DNA from: Alphaproteobacteria bacterium
GTDB lineage: Bacteria; Pseudomonadota; Alphaproteobacteria; UBA9655
DNA length: 32,173 bases
Reading direction: 5' to 3'
NCBI GenBank assembly: GCA_947457015.1
Contig: CANGTV010000015.1
Location: 1 to 32,173 of the forward strand
Positions within the stretch are counted from its first letter, which is position 1; the number at the start of each line of letters is the position of its first letter. Below the pieces are notes generated by a model that was not told where the DNA came from, did no database searches, and worked only from the letters and a program-made list of their open reading frames with translations. Made by a program: the position numbers and the translations under genes. Positions 17,134 to 25,387 of the stretch are shown here, one piece after another.

Positions 17134-17203
17134 TGTCATCCCCGACGAAGAAAAGCTAATGTTTTCTTGCAGAAAACAAAGCATTGCTAGCTCGGGGATG
17201 ACA
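17134..17203. repeat. Palindromic dispersed element, copy E (single hairpin)
   Basis: The 70-bp imperfect palindrome runs from TGTCATCCCCGACG to CTCGGGGATGACA. Its inner arms AGCTAATGTTTTC and GAAAACAAAGCATTGCT flank a tiny loop. It sits between the tRNA-Leu 5' side and the def promoter. The 91-codon frame at 17117-17392 reads through it and is not a gene. Confidence 0.92.
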
Positions 17204-17254
17204 AATATAGCGCAATTGGCAATTTGTCCTCATAAGACGACCCTTGCATTTATT

Positions 17255-17283
17255 CTTACCCTTGATTACGTAGAATATATAAT
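17255..17283 (+). promoter_or_regulatory. Putative promoter of def-fmt-truA
   Basis: A consensus -10 TATAAT (17278-17283) has a weak -35-like CTTACC (17255-17260) 17 bp upstream. Transcription would start about 38 bases before ATG 17328. Confidence 0.5.
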
Positions 17284-17327
17284 ACATAAGCTCATGAGAA
17301 TTAATGTATCCTGTTTAAGGACTTGTA

Positions 17328-17843
17328 ATGGCAGTTTTAAATATTTTAACATTCCCCGATCCACGCCTTCAGGAAAAAGCCCTTCCTGTTGAAAAAGTTG
17401 ACCGCGCCATTCGCACGCTGATGGATAACCTCTTAGAGACTCTCTATCACGTAAATGGTGTTGGATTTGCGGCCATGCAAGTCGGCGTTAAAAAGCGTGT
17501 CATTGTTGTGGATGTTGGGGAGCGGGACGGAATTCCGTCCAAACCTCTTCTGATGGCAAACCCAAAGTTAGAGTGGGTTTCTCCCACAACCCAAGTCACA
17601 AAGGAAGGGTGCTTTTCTGTCCCTGGATTTTATGAGAATGTGATTCGATCCTTAGACATAAAAGTATCTTATCTGGATGAAAATAACACCCCTCAAGTTT
17701 TATCCCCAAGCGGTCTTTTGGCCGATTGTATTCAACATGAAATCGATCATTTAGATGGTATTTTGTTTATTGAGCATTTAAGCTCTTTAAAACGGAGCCT
17801 GATTGTACAAAAGCTCCTTAAAAGAAAGAAAAATCGTTTATGA
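17328..17843 (+). CDS. def: Peptide deformylase
   Basis: The 171-residue enzyme removes the N-formyl group from new proteins. All three motifs are present: GVGFAAMQVG (about 44-53, with Met where Pro, Thr or Asn is common), EGCFSVPG with the metal ligand Cys 95, and QHEIDHLDG with His 137, Glu 138 and His 141. ATG 17328 follows AAGGA. It overlaps fmt by four bases (ATGA), a standard def-fmt pair. Confidence 0.96.
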   Translation: MAVLNILTFPDPRLQEKALPVEKVDRAIRTLMDNLLETLYHVNGVGFAAMQVGVKKRVIVVDVGERDGIPSKPLLMANPKLEWVSPTTQVTKEGCFSVPGFYENVIRSLDIKVSYLDENNTPQVLSPSGLLADCIQHEIDHLDGILFIEHLSSLKRSLIVQKLLKRKKNRL

Positions 17844-18772
17844 ACCCTCGCATTGCTTTTATGGGAACTCCTGATTTTGCAGCCCATATTCTTAAAGCTC
17901 TTCTAAGTCAGCCTTATCATCTTGTCGCAGTTTACACCCAGCCTCCTCGCCCTGTGGGACGCGGCTATAAACTCAGGCCAAGCCCTGTGCACGCCCTTGC
18001 TGAACAACACTCTCTCCCTGTTTTTACGCCTTCTTCCTTAAAGTCAGAAGAAGAGCAAGCGCACTGGAAGACCTTGGATTTAGACGTTGCTATTGTGGCT
18101 GCCTATGGCCTGATTCTTCCTCAAGCGATTTTAGAAGCGCCTCGGAAAGGATGCCTTAATATTCATGCGTCTCTCTTGCCCCGGTGGCGAGGAGCGGCTC
18201 CCATTCAACGGGCTATCTTAGCGGGAGATAAGGAAACAGGCATAACCCTCATGAAAATGGATGTGGGCCTTGATACGGGAGATATGCTGTATACAGAAAA
18301 AGTTTCTCTTGATGATCATATGACAATGCCCCACCTTTTAGATCTTTTGACGAAAGCAGGAATACAGACACTTTTAAAAGCTCTTCCTCTTTATTTGGAT
18401 GGAAAATTAGAGTCCATTCCTCAGCCTCAAGAGGGAGTCACGTATGCGGACAAACTAGCAAAAGAAGAAGGGCTGTTAGATTGGACTGCTTCCGCCTCAT
18501 TTTTAGAACGAAAAGTGCGCGCCTTAAATCCTTGGCCAGGCACTTGGTTTGAAGTAGCGCATGATCGAATTAAGGTTCTTGAAGCCATTGCTCTTCCTCT
18601 GTCTTATTCAACTCCTCCCGGAACAATCCTTGACAACCAATTGACGATTGCATGTGGAGAGGGCACCTTGCGCCCGCTAAGGCTTCAAAAGATTGGAAAA
18701 TCTCCCCTTCCCACAGCTGAGTTCTTAAGAGGCTATACCCTTCCTCCCTGTCTGTCTCATGAGACGCTTTAA
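17840..18772 (+). CDS. fmt: Methionyl-tRNA formyltransferase
   Basis: The 310-residue enzyme puts formyl groups on initiator Met-tRNA. MGTPDFAA at the N-terminus, NIHASLLPRWRGAAPIQ (the formyl-transfer active site with Asn and His) and the Asp of MDVGLDTGDM are in place, followed by the C-terminal tRNA-binding domain (about 200-310, ALNPWPGTWF). It overlaps both def and truA, so the three genes form one operon. Confidence 0.97.
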   Translation: MNPRIAFMGTPDFAAHILKALLSQPYHLVAVYTQPPRPVGRGYKLRPSPVHALAEQHSLPVFTPSSLKSEEEQAHWKTLDLDVAIVAAYGLILPQAILEAPRKGCLNIHASLLPRWRGAAPIQRAILAGDKETGITLMKMDVGLDTGDMLYTEKVSLDDHMTMPHLLDLLTKAGIQTLLKALPLYLDGKLESIPQPQEGVTYADKLAKEEGLLDWTASASFLERKVRALNPWPGTWFEVAHDRIKVLEAIALPLSYSTPPGTILDNQLTIACGEGTLRPLRLQKIGKSPLPTAEFLRGYTLPPCLSHETL

Positions 18773-19517
18773 GCTCACCCTTGAATATGAGGGCACCCCC
18801 TTTTACGGATGGCAGCGACAAGCTGCTCTCCCCACAGTCCAGGGCGCTTTAGAGGATGCGTTTGCTGATTTTTTAAGCGAACCTACACCTCTATGGGGAA
18901 GCGGGCGTACTGACGCAGGCGTCCATGCCAAAGGTCAAGTGGCTCATGTGAATATAGCAAAAGACTACACGCCCTTTGAGATTCAAGGAGCCATGAACAA
19001 ACGATTACAAGATGTTCCTATCACTCTCCTTGATGTTGAAGAAGTTACGTCCGATTTTCATGCTCGATTTTCAGCGACGTCTCGCTCTTATGAATACAAA
19101 ATCTTGAACCGCCGCACACCTCCTTCCCTTGAAAAAAACCGTGTGTGGTGGGTTGTTCCTTCCCTTTGTATTGATCGTATGAGAGAGGCCGCTGCTTTTC
19201 TGATAGGACATCATGACTTTTCCTCTTTTCGGGATAGTCGCTGCCAAGCCTCTTCCCCTATGAAGACACTGGACTCTCTCACCATTGAAAGAGGGGGAGA
19301 CATGATTCTTATCAAAGCTCGTGCGCGGTCTTTTCTTCACCACCAAGTGCGCAACATGACAGGAACTTTAAAACGAGTGGGCCAAGGCGTCTGGGTACCT
19401 GAAAAAGTAAAGGAAATCTTGGACGCCTGCGATCGTCGGCAAGCCGGACCAACGGCGCCTCCAGGGGGGCTTTATTTAACGGAAATTGGGTATGAAATGG
19501 CCAATCGGAAAATTTGA
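18759..19517 (+). CDS. truA: tRNA pseudouridine synthase A
   Basis: The 252-residue protein makes pseudouridine at positions 38-40 of the anticodon arm. The signature GSGRTDAGVHA carries the catalytic Asp 52, with YEGTPFYGWQRQ near the N-terminus and SFLHHQVRNMTGTL near the C-terminus. Its start lies 14 bases inside fmt, keeping it in the def-fmt operon. Confidence 0.96.
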   Translation: MRRFKLTLEYEGTPFYGWQRQAALPTVQGALEDAFADFLSEPTPLWGSGRTDAGVHAKGQVAHVNIAKDYTPFEIQGAMNKRLQDVPITLLDVEEVTSDFHARFSATSRSYEYKILNRRTPPSLEKNRVWWVVPSLCIDRMREAAAFLIGHHDFSSFRDSRCQASSPMKTLDSLTIERGGDMILIKARARSFLHHQVRNMTGTLKRVGQGVWVPEKVKEILDACDRRQAGPTAPPGGLYLTEIGYEMANRKI

Positions 19518-19568
19518 GATCCCTTCTTCTTTATGAGATAATACCACACTCAGAAAAGGAGAAACTTC

Positions 19569-20192
19569 ATGCAATATAAGGGACGAGGACGACCCCGTGG
19601 TCACCGTGAAAAAGTTGATAAAGGAACGTCGGAGCTACAACATAAAAGACAGGAACTTTTAGACAAGAAGTTGGATCAAAATGTGGCTCTTGCAGAATCA
19701 CTCTTAGGCATTTTGTATGCGCGCAAGCTTATTGCTACCTCTCTTTATGAAGCAGGGCGCTGCTTTGAGGAGATCGGATACAAATACACATTTTGTTTAG
19801 AATACGCTCTTCGCAAACGGATCAATGCGTTAAGTCTTAAATTTGGGGAGTGTTGGGGAGAGGGGGACTCTTCTCTTTCTGACTCGCAAGAAGAAAAGAG
19901 AACGAAAGCTTGGCGCAATGCCTTGAGGGCTCTCCAGCAAGCAGGACGTATCCCTTATCACATTGTTTTGAAAGTTGTGTTTTATGATCAAGACCTTTAT
20001 GCACCCTCTTTTTCACCCCCTTCTGGAGGCGAGATCAAAGCATTAAGAAAAGGATTGGACTGTCTTGATAAATATTTTAAAGGAGAGTTGAAAGATAGGC
20101 GAGGCAGGCCTCATGATCTGGCTCCAAATCCTTTGAGATCCACCAGGTCTCCACCGTTTTTAAAAGAGCTCCCACCGCCGTCCCTTCCGTAA
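19569..20192 (+). CDS. Hypothetical basic protein overlapping the 3' end of cca
   Basis: The 207-residue frame starts at ATG 19569 after AAGGAG. The N-terminus YKGRGRPRGHREK looks like an AT-hook core (RGRP), and the C-terminus carries another RRGRP. The middle, LAESLLGILYARKLIATSLY and AGRCFEEIGYKYTF, resembles hypothetical proteins seen beside phage genes of alphaproteobacteria, from memory only. The final 116 bases lie antisense within cca, and the residues they encode (PNPLRSTRSPPFLKELPPPS) are low-complexity. The original stop was probably lost by an indel near 20080-20095; a stop exists there in another frame. Function unknown. Confidence 0.65.
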   Translation: MQYKGRGRPRGHREKVDKGTSELQHKRQELLDKKLDQNVALAESLLGILYARKLIATSLYEAGRCFEEIGYKYTFCLEYALRKRINALSLKFGECWGEGDSSLSDSQEEKRTKAWRNALRALQQAGRIPYHIVLKVVFYDQDLYAPSFSPPSGGEIKALRKGLDCLDKYFKGELKDRRGRPHDLAPNPLRSTRSPPFLKELPPPSLP

Positions 20193-21288
20193 CACCTTGC
20201 TCAAGAATATCGTGGCCCGTAAGGGGAAAAGAAGGAACGTTCCAAAAGTCAAAAAGAGTATGGAGCTCTTTGAGAAACACAATTCCTTCCGTGAATGATA
20301 GCTCAGAAAGGGCCAGGCGATGGGCTGTCTGAAAAAGGGCAAGATCAAAAGTTTTCTCTTTTCCCCACAGGTAAGCCTGATGCTTAAAGGAGGCATGTGT
20401 CACCGGCTTATGATTTTTCAACAAGAAGGCCAGGATGGCTTGTTGCTTGCCAGAAAGGCGAAGGTGTGCCTTGATTTCCTCTAAGGCAGGATGAAAAGCC
20501 GCAAGGCGTATGCAGGGAGAAGGAGGGAATCCCCCCTCTTTTTCAAGGGAAACAAGGGCCCTTAGGGGCTCCCATGAAGAGAGATGGAGAATATAGGCCA
20601 AAACGCCGGTCTCTTCCATGGCTTGCAAAGCATAGAGGGGAGAGGGAAATTCTAACAGCTTTAAAAACTCTTCTGTCACCCGTTCACGAGCGAGGTGAGG
20701 AAGATGAGACGCATACTGAGCACAAGCTTGAAGACCTTCCTCATTATAAGGTTCATGACCAAAGCGGGCAGAAAACCGAAAAAACCGTAAAATGCGGAGG
20801 TAGTCCTCCTTGATGCGCTGGCTCGCGTCCCCAATAAACCGCACAACATGGTTTTTAAGATCCTCCACACCCCCCACAGGATCAAAAAGGTGACCGTTTT
20901 TATCGGCATAAATGGCATTCATCGTAAAATCACGGCGATAGGCGTCTTGCACCCAGTCATCTGTAAAGGCCACGTGCGCTTTGCGCCCAAAGGTTTTCAC
21001 ATCCACCCTTAAGGTGGTGATTTGATAAGGTCTTTTGTCAAGGACGGCCGTTATAGTTCCATGATCGATACCCGTAGGGATGGCTTTAATGTGATGACTT
21101 TTCAAAAGCTTCATGACCCACAGAGGATCACGATCAACGGCCAAATCTATGTCACTCACGGGAAGATCTAAAAGGCCATCGCGCACAGACCCGCCCACAA
21201 GACGCAAAGTAGCGCCTTCTTTTTCAAAAAGATTAAAAAGCTGCTGAAGGGCCGGCAAGGCAAGCCAAGGGGTGTTAAGGTGAAGCAC
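20077..21288 (-). CDS. cca: tRNA nucleotidyltransferase / poly(A) polymerase family (CCA-adding)
   Basis: The 403-residue class II nucleotidyltransferase has LVGGSVRDGLLDLPVSDIDL with the catalytic Asp 46 and Asp 48, RRDFTMNAIY and the RFFRFSARFG block. The alphaproteobacterial C-terminus ends with LLKTVETWWISKDLEPDH. It repairs or completes tRNA 3' ends. The start is GTG 21288. Its last 39 codons are antisense to the hypothetical gene at 19569-20192; because this end fits the family, cca is the established gene of the pair. Confidence 0.93.
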   Translation of the reverse strand: MLHLNTPWLALPALQQLFNLFEKEGATLRLVGGSVRDGLLDLPVSDIDLAVDRDPLWVMKLLKSHHIKAIPTGIDHGTITAVLDKRPYQITTLRVDVKTFGRKAHVAFTDDWVQDAYRRDFTMNAIYADKNGHLFDPVGGVEDLKNHVVRFIGDASQRIKEDYLRILRFFRFSARFGHEPYNEEGLQACAQYASHLPHLARERVTEEFLKLLEFPSPLYALQAMEETGVLAYILHLSSWEPLRALVSLEKEGGFPPSPCIRLAAFHPALEEIKAHLRLSGKQQAILAFLLKNHKPVTHASFKHQAYLWGKEKTFDLALFQTAHRLALSELSFTEGIVFLKELHTLFDFWNVPSFPLTGHDILEQGVTEGTAVGALLKTVETWWISKDLEPDHEACLAYLSTLL

Positions 21289-21338
21289 AGTTAGTCTTTA
21301 TCACTCGCAATCCTAAAAGGGGTGGTTACAAAGCATCC

Positions 21339-21659
21339 TTAAGTTGATCGAGTATGTTCATTGTTAAAAGGTTGGACAGCTAAACAAAATCCTAGCCCAT
21401 GCAATACCGTGTCTATCGTTTGAAAAGAAGGATTACCTGTTGGCGAAAGTTGGGCATAGAGGTTAGATCGATTTAAGTTTGTTTTTTTAGAAAGTTTAGA
21501 AAAACCACCCTGAGCTTTTGTAATATCTCGAATAGCTGTAAGAAAAGCTTCTATATTTGCATCTTCTTCGTAAGTTTCAAGGGCAACCGTAAGATATTCA
21601 CGGGCATAGTCTCTATCTTTTAGATGTTCAATAAGCGAATCATGAAAGGTTTTAGCCAT
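21339..21659 (-). CDS. HigA/Xre-type antitoxin of a RelE-like module
   Basis: The 106-residue protein starts at ATG 21659 after CAGGAG; the longer frame to 21734 reads into the toxin. A helix-turn-helix (LSKKTNLNRSNLYAQLSPTG) follows a helical start with EYLTVALETYEEDANIEAFL, the pattern of putative addiction-module antidotes paired with Gp49/HigB-type toxins. It overlaps the toxin stop by eight bases. The antidote is intact although the toxin is not. Confidence 0.9.
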   Translation of the reverse strand: MAKTFHDSLIEHLKDRDYAREYLTVALETYEEDANIEAFLTAIRDITKAQGGFSKLSKKTNLNRSNLYAQLSPTGNPSFQTIDTVLHGLGFCLAVQPFNNEHTRST

Positions 21660-21990
21660 CGTCTCTCTCCTGATAATCTTTCCAATACTCTTTAGCTTTC
21701 TCAATATCCCGTTTTTGAGTCCCCTTATCTCCACCCAACATCAGCAGGATAAACTTATCGTTTTTTCTTCCAAAATAGATCCTATATCCTGAGCCAAAGT
21801 AAAACTTGAACTCGTAAACGCCATCACCTATAGGTTCAATAACTCCAAAATTTCCATCATTTTCGATTCGCCTAATTCTGTATTCGATTCGAGCCGCATC
21901 TCTTTTGTTCTTTAATTTATCGAATCATTTGAGATAAGGACACTTGCCATTTTTATCTTCATAGAGTTGAATAACTATCTTTGCAGTCAT
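21652..21990 (-). pseudogene. RelE/HigB-type (Gp49-like) toxin interrupted by an in-frame TGA
   Basis: ATG 21990 starts MTAKIVIQLYEDKNGKCPYL, then K, then TGA at 21927-21925 (codon 22). Beyond it the frame is open as FDKLKNKRDAARIEYRIRR..., GNFGVIEPIGDGVYEFKFYF, GYRIYFGRKNDKFILLMLGG and DKGTQKRDIEKAKEYWKDY to TAA 21652-21654. This is the whole addiction-module killer-protein pattern, where a Trp normally precedes the L..L segment (PF.EWL..L). TGA thus replaces TGG, the same kind of change as in vapC. Only a 21-residue peptide is made unless the codon is read through. Confidence 0.85.
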
Positions 21991-22004
21991 TTACCTACTT
22001 TCTT

Positions 22005-22033
22005 AGTGTATGTCATAACATACATATTTTCAA
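22005..22033 (-). promoter_or_regulatory. Promoter and operator of the RelE-like/Xre module
   Basis: On the minus strand TTGAAA (22033-22028) and TACACT (22010-22005) are exactly 17 bp apart. A perfect inverted repeat TGTATGT/ACATACA with a 4-base centre (22007-22024) lies in the spacer and -10, as expected for autorepression by the HTH antitoxin. Confidence 0.65.
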
Positions 22034-22069
22034 GAGAAATGATTCATAAGTGAGAGAGAATTACAAGAG

Positions 22070-22738
22070 TCACCACATCACTTCCCACAGGGCAAGAGCA
22101 AAAGACACAGCAAGCAGGCTATCCAGGCGATCCAAGAGTCCCCCATGACCGGGGATTAAGGTGCTGGAATCTTTCACATGACTCCACCTCTTGGCTTGGG
22201 ATTCTATCAAATCTCCTAATTGAGCGATCAAAACTAAAAGAACGATTCCCCAAAAGGAAAACACGCCGGGGAACACCCAAAAGGACGTTTCGTACCCCAC
22301 GGCAACTCCTACGGTCATTCCAGCTATAAATCCGGACCATGTTTTATTGGGGCTAATAGAGCGGGCCAACTTCGGGCCTTTAAAGAGGCGCCCTCCCGCA
22401 AAAGCGGCAATGTCCGTGCTCCATACCCAAAAGAGGAGCCAAAAGATAAGACGCCATCCCTCCAGAAGGGCCATAGTATGGAGAAACCACACAACAGTGA
22501 CGCTTAAATAAAGTGTTCCAACCAGGGCGTATATCCCTTTAGAGAAAGGAGGAAGGGTACATTTTACGAGCAATCTCATCCATTCAATAAATAACCCAAT
22601 TGCTGTCACACCCCCTAAAATAAGGACGTAAGGAGGGCCAACGTAAATGACATAAAGACAAAAAGGGATAAGAACAAGAGCCGACAGGGTTCGGGGGAGA
22701 AGGGTTGATGATTTCCGAAATTTAAGCCGCTGTGCCAA
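22070..22738 (-). CDS. cdsA: Phosphatidate cytidylyltransferase
   Basis: The 222-residue membrane enzyme makes CDP-diacylglycerol. It has about six hydrophobic segments and the CdsA signature near the end (SQAKRWSHVKDSSTLIPGHG followed by GLLDRLDS). It is shorter than the common 260-285 residues but has the complete signature. It overlaps uppS by 17 bases. dxr, which often follows in other alphaproteobacteria, is replaced here by the broken TA module. Confidence 0.95.
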   Translation of the reverse strand: MAQRLKFRKSSTLLPRTLSALVLIPFCLYVIYVGPPYVLILGGVTAIGLFIEWMRLLVKCTLPPFSKGIYALVGTLYLSVTVVWFLHTMALLEGWRLIFWLLFWVWSTDIAAFAGGRLFKGPKLARSISPNKTWSGFIAGMTVGVAVGYETSFWVFPGVFSFWGIVLLVLIAQLGDLIESQAKRWSHVKDSSTLIPGHGGLLDRLDSLLAVSFALALWEVMW

Positions 22739-23441
22739 ATCGTCTCTCTCGATTTTGATAGGTTAAAAGGGCTTCCATAAAATCTTCAGGCGTAAATTCT
22801 GGCCAGAATTTATCCACAAAAACAAGTTCCGTATAAGCAAGCTGCCACAACAAATAATTGCTAATACGCTGTTCACCGCTGGTACGGATCAGGAGATCAG
22901 GGTCAGGAACGCCGGCTGTATAGAGATGTTGCTCAAAAATTTGTTCTGTAATGGCCTCTGGGTCAAGGCGTCTGTCTCGAATCTTTTCTGCAATTGCACG
23001 GGTTGCGTGGATAATCTCTGCGCGACTTCCATAGCTAATGGCCATTTGAAGAGTGATGGTTTTGTTGGATTTTGTAAGTTCTTCGACCTGCTCAACAAGA
23101 TCTAAAATTGTATTGGGAAGGAGATCTCTTTCCCCAATAACCTTAAGACGCGCATCATTTTTATGAAGCTCTTCCACTTCATCTTCAAGATAGTGTTTTA
23201 ACAGAGCCATGAGCCCCGACACCTCATGGGGATCTCTCCGCCAATTTTCGGAGGAAAAAGCATAAAGGGTTAAATAGGACACGCCAATTCGCGCGGCTGT
23301 CGTCACAATGGTGCGAGCCACATCACTCCCTTGCTTGTGTCCCTCAAGACGAGAAAGGGATTGCTGACGCGCCCACCGTCCGTTGCCATCCATAATAATG
23401 GCGACATGTTGGGGGACTTTAAGAAGGGGAGTGCTAGTCAT
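22722..23441 (-). CDS. uppS: Undecaprenyl pyrophosphate synthase
   Basis: The 239-residue cis-prenyltransferase supplies the lipid carrier for peptidoglycan and O-antigen. IIMDGNGRWA with catalytic Asp 18, LTLYAFSSENWRR and DLLIRTSGEQRISNYLLWQLAYTE near the C-terminus are complete. It is tandem with cdsA, and separated from frr by a Cys-rich exported-protein gene that does not belong to the usual order. Confidence 0.97.
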   Translation of the reverse strand: MTSTPLLKVPQHVAIIMDGNGRWARQQSLSRLEGHKQGSDVARTIVTTAARIGVSYLTLYAFSSENWRRDPHEVSGLMALLKHYLEDEVEELHKNDARLKVIGERDLLPNTILDLVEQVEELTKSNKTITLQMAISYGSRAEIIHATRAIAEKIRDRRLDPEAITEQIFEQHLYTAGVPDPDLLIRTSGEQRISNYLLWQLAYTELVFVDKFWPEFTPEDFMEALLTYQNRERRFGTAA

Positions 23442-23503
23442 AAGGTGCCTCTTAGTTACCTTTCTCTTTTACCGCATTTTTTTGCGGAGGGGGAGAGGTT
23501 TTT

Positions 23504-23893
23504 TTAAGAGCCACCTTTTCGGTTTTTTGTCTCTTCCTGAAAGTAAGGCACGCTATCCGGTGGAGGGCACTCCTCCTTACAAGAAGTTCCACATAAACTC
23601 TCCATAAAAGAGCTTTTGATACTATAATTGGTGACGAAGGACACTTTCATACTGGAATGCTTCTGGCATAAGCTTGTGTCGTAAGATGTTGGGTTTTGAA
23701 CATCGTCGCAATATTCCTCCAGTTCTGTCATGGCCGTCGATAGGGCATTAAAAGAAAGAGGTTTTGAAAGTTTAGAACAGAAAGTTTTGCACGTGGCGCA
23801 TGCATCAGTCGTATTTTGCGCTGTGAGAGGAGCACTTACCATTATGAAACCGACAACAACCGAAAGGAATAAGAATTGATGCGTAGGTTTCAT
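23504..23893 (-). CDS. Small exported Cys-rich protein, unknown function
   Basis: The 129-residue protein starts at ATG 23893 (GGAG nine bases upstream). Its signal peptide MKPTHQFLFLSVVVGFIMVS is followed by APLTAQ, with likely cleavage near residue 24-26. The mature part has ten Cys: a CATCKTFC cluster at the start, an isolated EEYCDD, SLCQKH, and a C-terminal CGTSCKEEC cluster, then a charged tail (EETKNRKGG). No known family is recognised. It lies co-directionally between frr and uppS, a place where no gene is expected. Confidence 0.8.
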   Translation of the reverse strand: MKPTHQFLFLSVVVGFIMVSAPLTAQNTTDACATCKTFCSKLSKPLSFNALSTAMTELEEYCDDVQNPTSYDTSLCQKHSSMKVSFVTNYSIKSSFMESLCGTSCKEECPPPDSVPYFQEETKNRKGGS

Positions 23894-24024
23894 AAGGCGA
23901 TGCTCCTCTTGTCCTCTGTTATTATAACTTCTTTTGATTAAATAAAAGTTAAGAGGGAGAGTTTGGAGGAAGTCTCTCATCGTCATTCCACTTTCTTAAG
24001 AATGATGAGGAAGAAAAATATCCT

Positions 24025-24582
24025 CTACACCTGCATAATTTCTTTCTCTTTGTGAGCCAATGCCTCATCCACTTTTTTGATAAACTCATCGGTGGCCTTT
24101 TGAATATCATCGCCTAAACGGTGCGATTCATCTTCCGACACATGACCGTCCTTTTCCATGGCTTTCACGCTATCCATCCCATCACGCCGGATATTGCGGA
24201 TGGCAATGCGGCCTTGCTCTGCGTATTTGCCTGCAACTTTAACAAGCTCTTTGCGACGCTCTTCACTCAGATCCGGAAGAGGCACACGGATCACAGAACC
24301 TGCGGCGCTCGGATTAAGACCAAGCCCTGACTCCCGAATTGCTTTTTCCACAGCAGGGGCGAGCCCCGCATCCCATACGGAAACAGTTAAGAGGCGTGGC
24401 TCTGGTACGTTGATATTGCCCAATTGACTAATGGACATGCGGTTGCCATAGGCTTCCACCACCACGGATTCCAAAAGGGTAGGGGACGCGCGCCCTGTTC
24501 TAAGACCCGAAAAATCCTTATGGACCACATCAAAAGCAGTATTCATCCGCTTTTTTAATTCAGTGACAATTTCCTGACTCAC
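24025..24582 (-). CDS. frr: Ribosome recycling factor
   Basis: The 185-residue protein has the family length. The N-terminus carries [21 protein letters not shown], the centre [15 protein letters not shown], and the C-terminus the domain I helix [12 protein letters not shown]. With EF-G it splits post-termination ribosomes. The start is GTG 24582, preceded by GGGAGGAAC with correct spacing. pyrH normally lies just upstream; here a higBA module is in between. Confidence 0.97.
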   Translation of the reverse strand: MSQEIVTELKKRMNTAFDVVHKDFSGLRTGRASPTLLESVVVEAYGNRMSISQLGNINVPEPRLLTVSVWDAGLAPAVEKAIRESGLGLNPSAAGSVIRVPLPDLSEERRKELVKVAGKYAEQGRIAIRNIRRDGMDSVKAMEKDGHVSEDESHRLGDDIQKATDEFIKKVDEALAHKEKEIMQV

Positions 24583-24647
24583 AGTTCCTCCCTTTATTGG
24601 TTGATGAGCTTACTATACCCGTTTCTCACAAAAGGGGAAAAGGAAAA

Positions 24648-25037
24648 TTATGAATGGGGAGGATGGTTTTTGTGTAAAGGGTATTCTTTAAGAAGAGCTT
24701 CTGCGGGCACGCCGAGTTTATCATGAAGGGTGCGCATCATTTTCAATGTCAACGGCCGCTTTTTTGTAAGAAGCTCAGACACCCTTCCTCGTCTTACTTT
24801 CAGGATGGATTCTAAATCTCTGCGAGACAAATGCTCTTGCTCCAGTCTAAACTTAATCGCTTCAATAGGATCAGGAGGGAAAATAGGACAGTGATGCGTT
24901 TCATAAGCCTCAACAAGGGTTGTTAGAACGTCTAACAAATCTCCTTCTGGTGTATTGGACTTCGCCAACATTAACCCCGAAATTTGAAGCAAAGCTTTCT
25001 CATAATCTTGTTCGGTTTTGATAGGATGTACATTCAT
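24648..25037 (-). CDS. higA: HigA antitoxin
   Basis: The 129-residue protein has the typical HigA N-terminus (PIKTEQDYEKALLQISGLM, LLDVLTTLVEAYE), then an Xre helix-turn-helix (SRRDLESILKVRRGRVSELL) and LTLKMMRTLHDKLGVPAEALL. It should neutralise HigB and repress the shared promoter. ATG 25037 shares one base with the toxin stop (TAATG). Confidence 0.93.
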   Translation of the reverse strand: MNVHPIKTEQDYEKALLQISGLMLAKSNTPEGDLLDVLTTLVEAYETHHCPIFPPDPIEAIKFRLEQEHLSRRDLESILKVRRGRVSELLTKKRPLTLKMMRTLHDKLGVPAEALLKEYPLHKNHPPHS

Positions 25038-25330
25038 TATACTGTCTCCGGGTTAATACGGTCATACTCTTTGTGGGTTCCAATAAATCTTATATAAACT
25101 ATATTATAACTATAGTTAACCATTGCAATCAGCCTGTATCTGTTCCCTGAAATATTAAAGATCACTCTATTATTTTTTAGAAAGTCTGCACTACGATAGT
25201 GATTTTTAATATCTTGTGGTGTAGTCCACACTGTTTTCTCGACTTCAGCAAACCAGGCTCTTAAAGGAATTTCAGCTTGAGGATGAGTTTCCCAAAACTC
25301 TTTGAGAACTTTCCTCGAAATAATTCTCAT
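25037..25330 (-). CDS. higB: HigB mRNA interferase toxin
   Basis: The 97-residue protein is intact. The conserved RelE-superfamily end reads NRYRLIAMVNYSYNIVYIRF, then IGTHKEYDRINPETV, and AWFAEVEKTVWTTPQDIKNH fits the N-terminal half. Three Trp are all encoded as TGG, in contrast to the two broken toxins in this window. The toxin precedes its antitoxin, the normal higBA order. It should cleave mRNA at the ribosome. Confidence 0.93.
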   Translation of the reverse strand: MRIISRKVLKEFWETHPQAEIPLRAWFAEVEKTVWTTPQDIKNHYRSADFLKNNRVIFNISGNRYRLIAMVNYSYNIVYIRFIGTHKEYDRINPETV

Positions 25331-25352
25331 TCACAGCACATCCCTTTGTTAT

Positions 25353-25387
25353 TGATTAATCATACCATGGTCCCGTTTTGGGATCAA
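25353..25387 (-). promoter_or_regulatory. Promoter and operator of higBA
   Basis: On the minus strand TTGATC (25387-25382) and TATGAT (25364-25359) are 17 bp apart. The palindrome TGATTAATCA (25353-25362) overlaps the -10, consistent with autorepression. Because frr lies downstream without an obvious strong promoter, this promoter may also feed frr. Confidence 0.65.

Noticed and set aside
17117-17392. 91-codon frame across copy E and the def start
   Set aside because: It reads through a palindromic repeat and the def promoter and overlaps def out of frame.
8987-21990. TGA read as Trp throughout the genome
   Set aside because: Many intact core genes end in TGA (mreD, kdsD, def, truA), including ones whose overlap with the next gene requires it, and Trp is TGG everywhere else.
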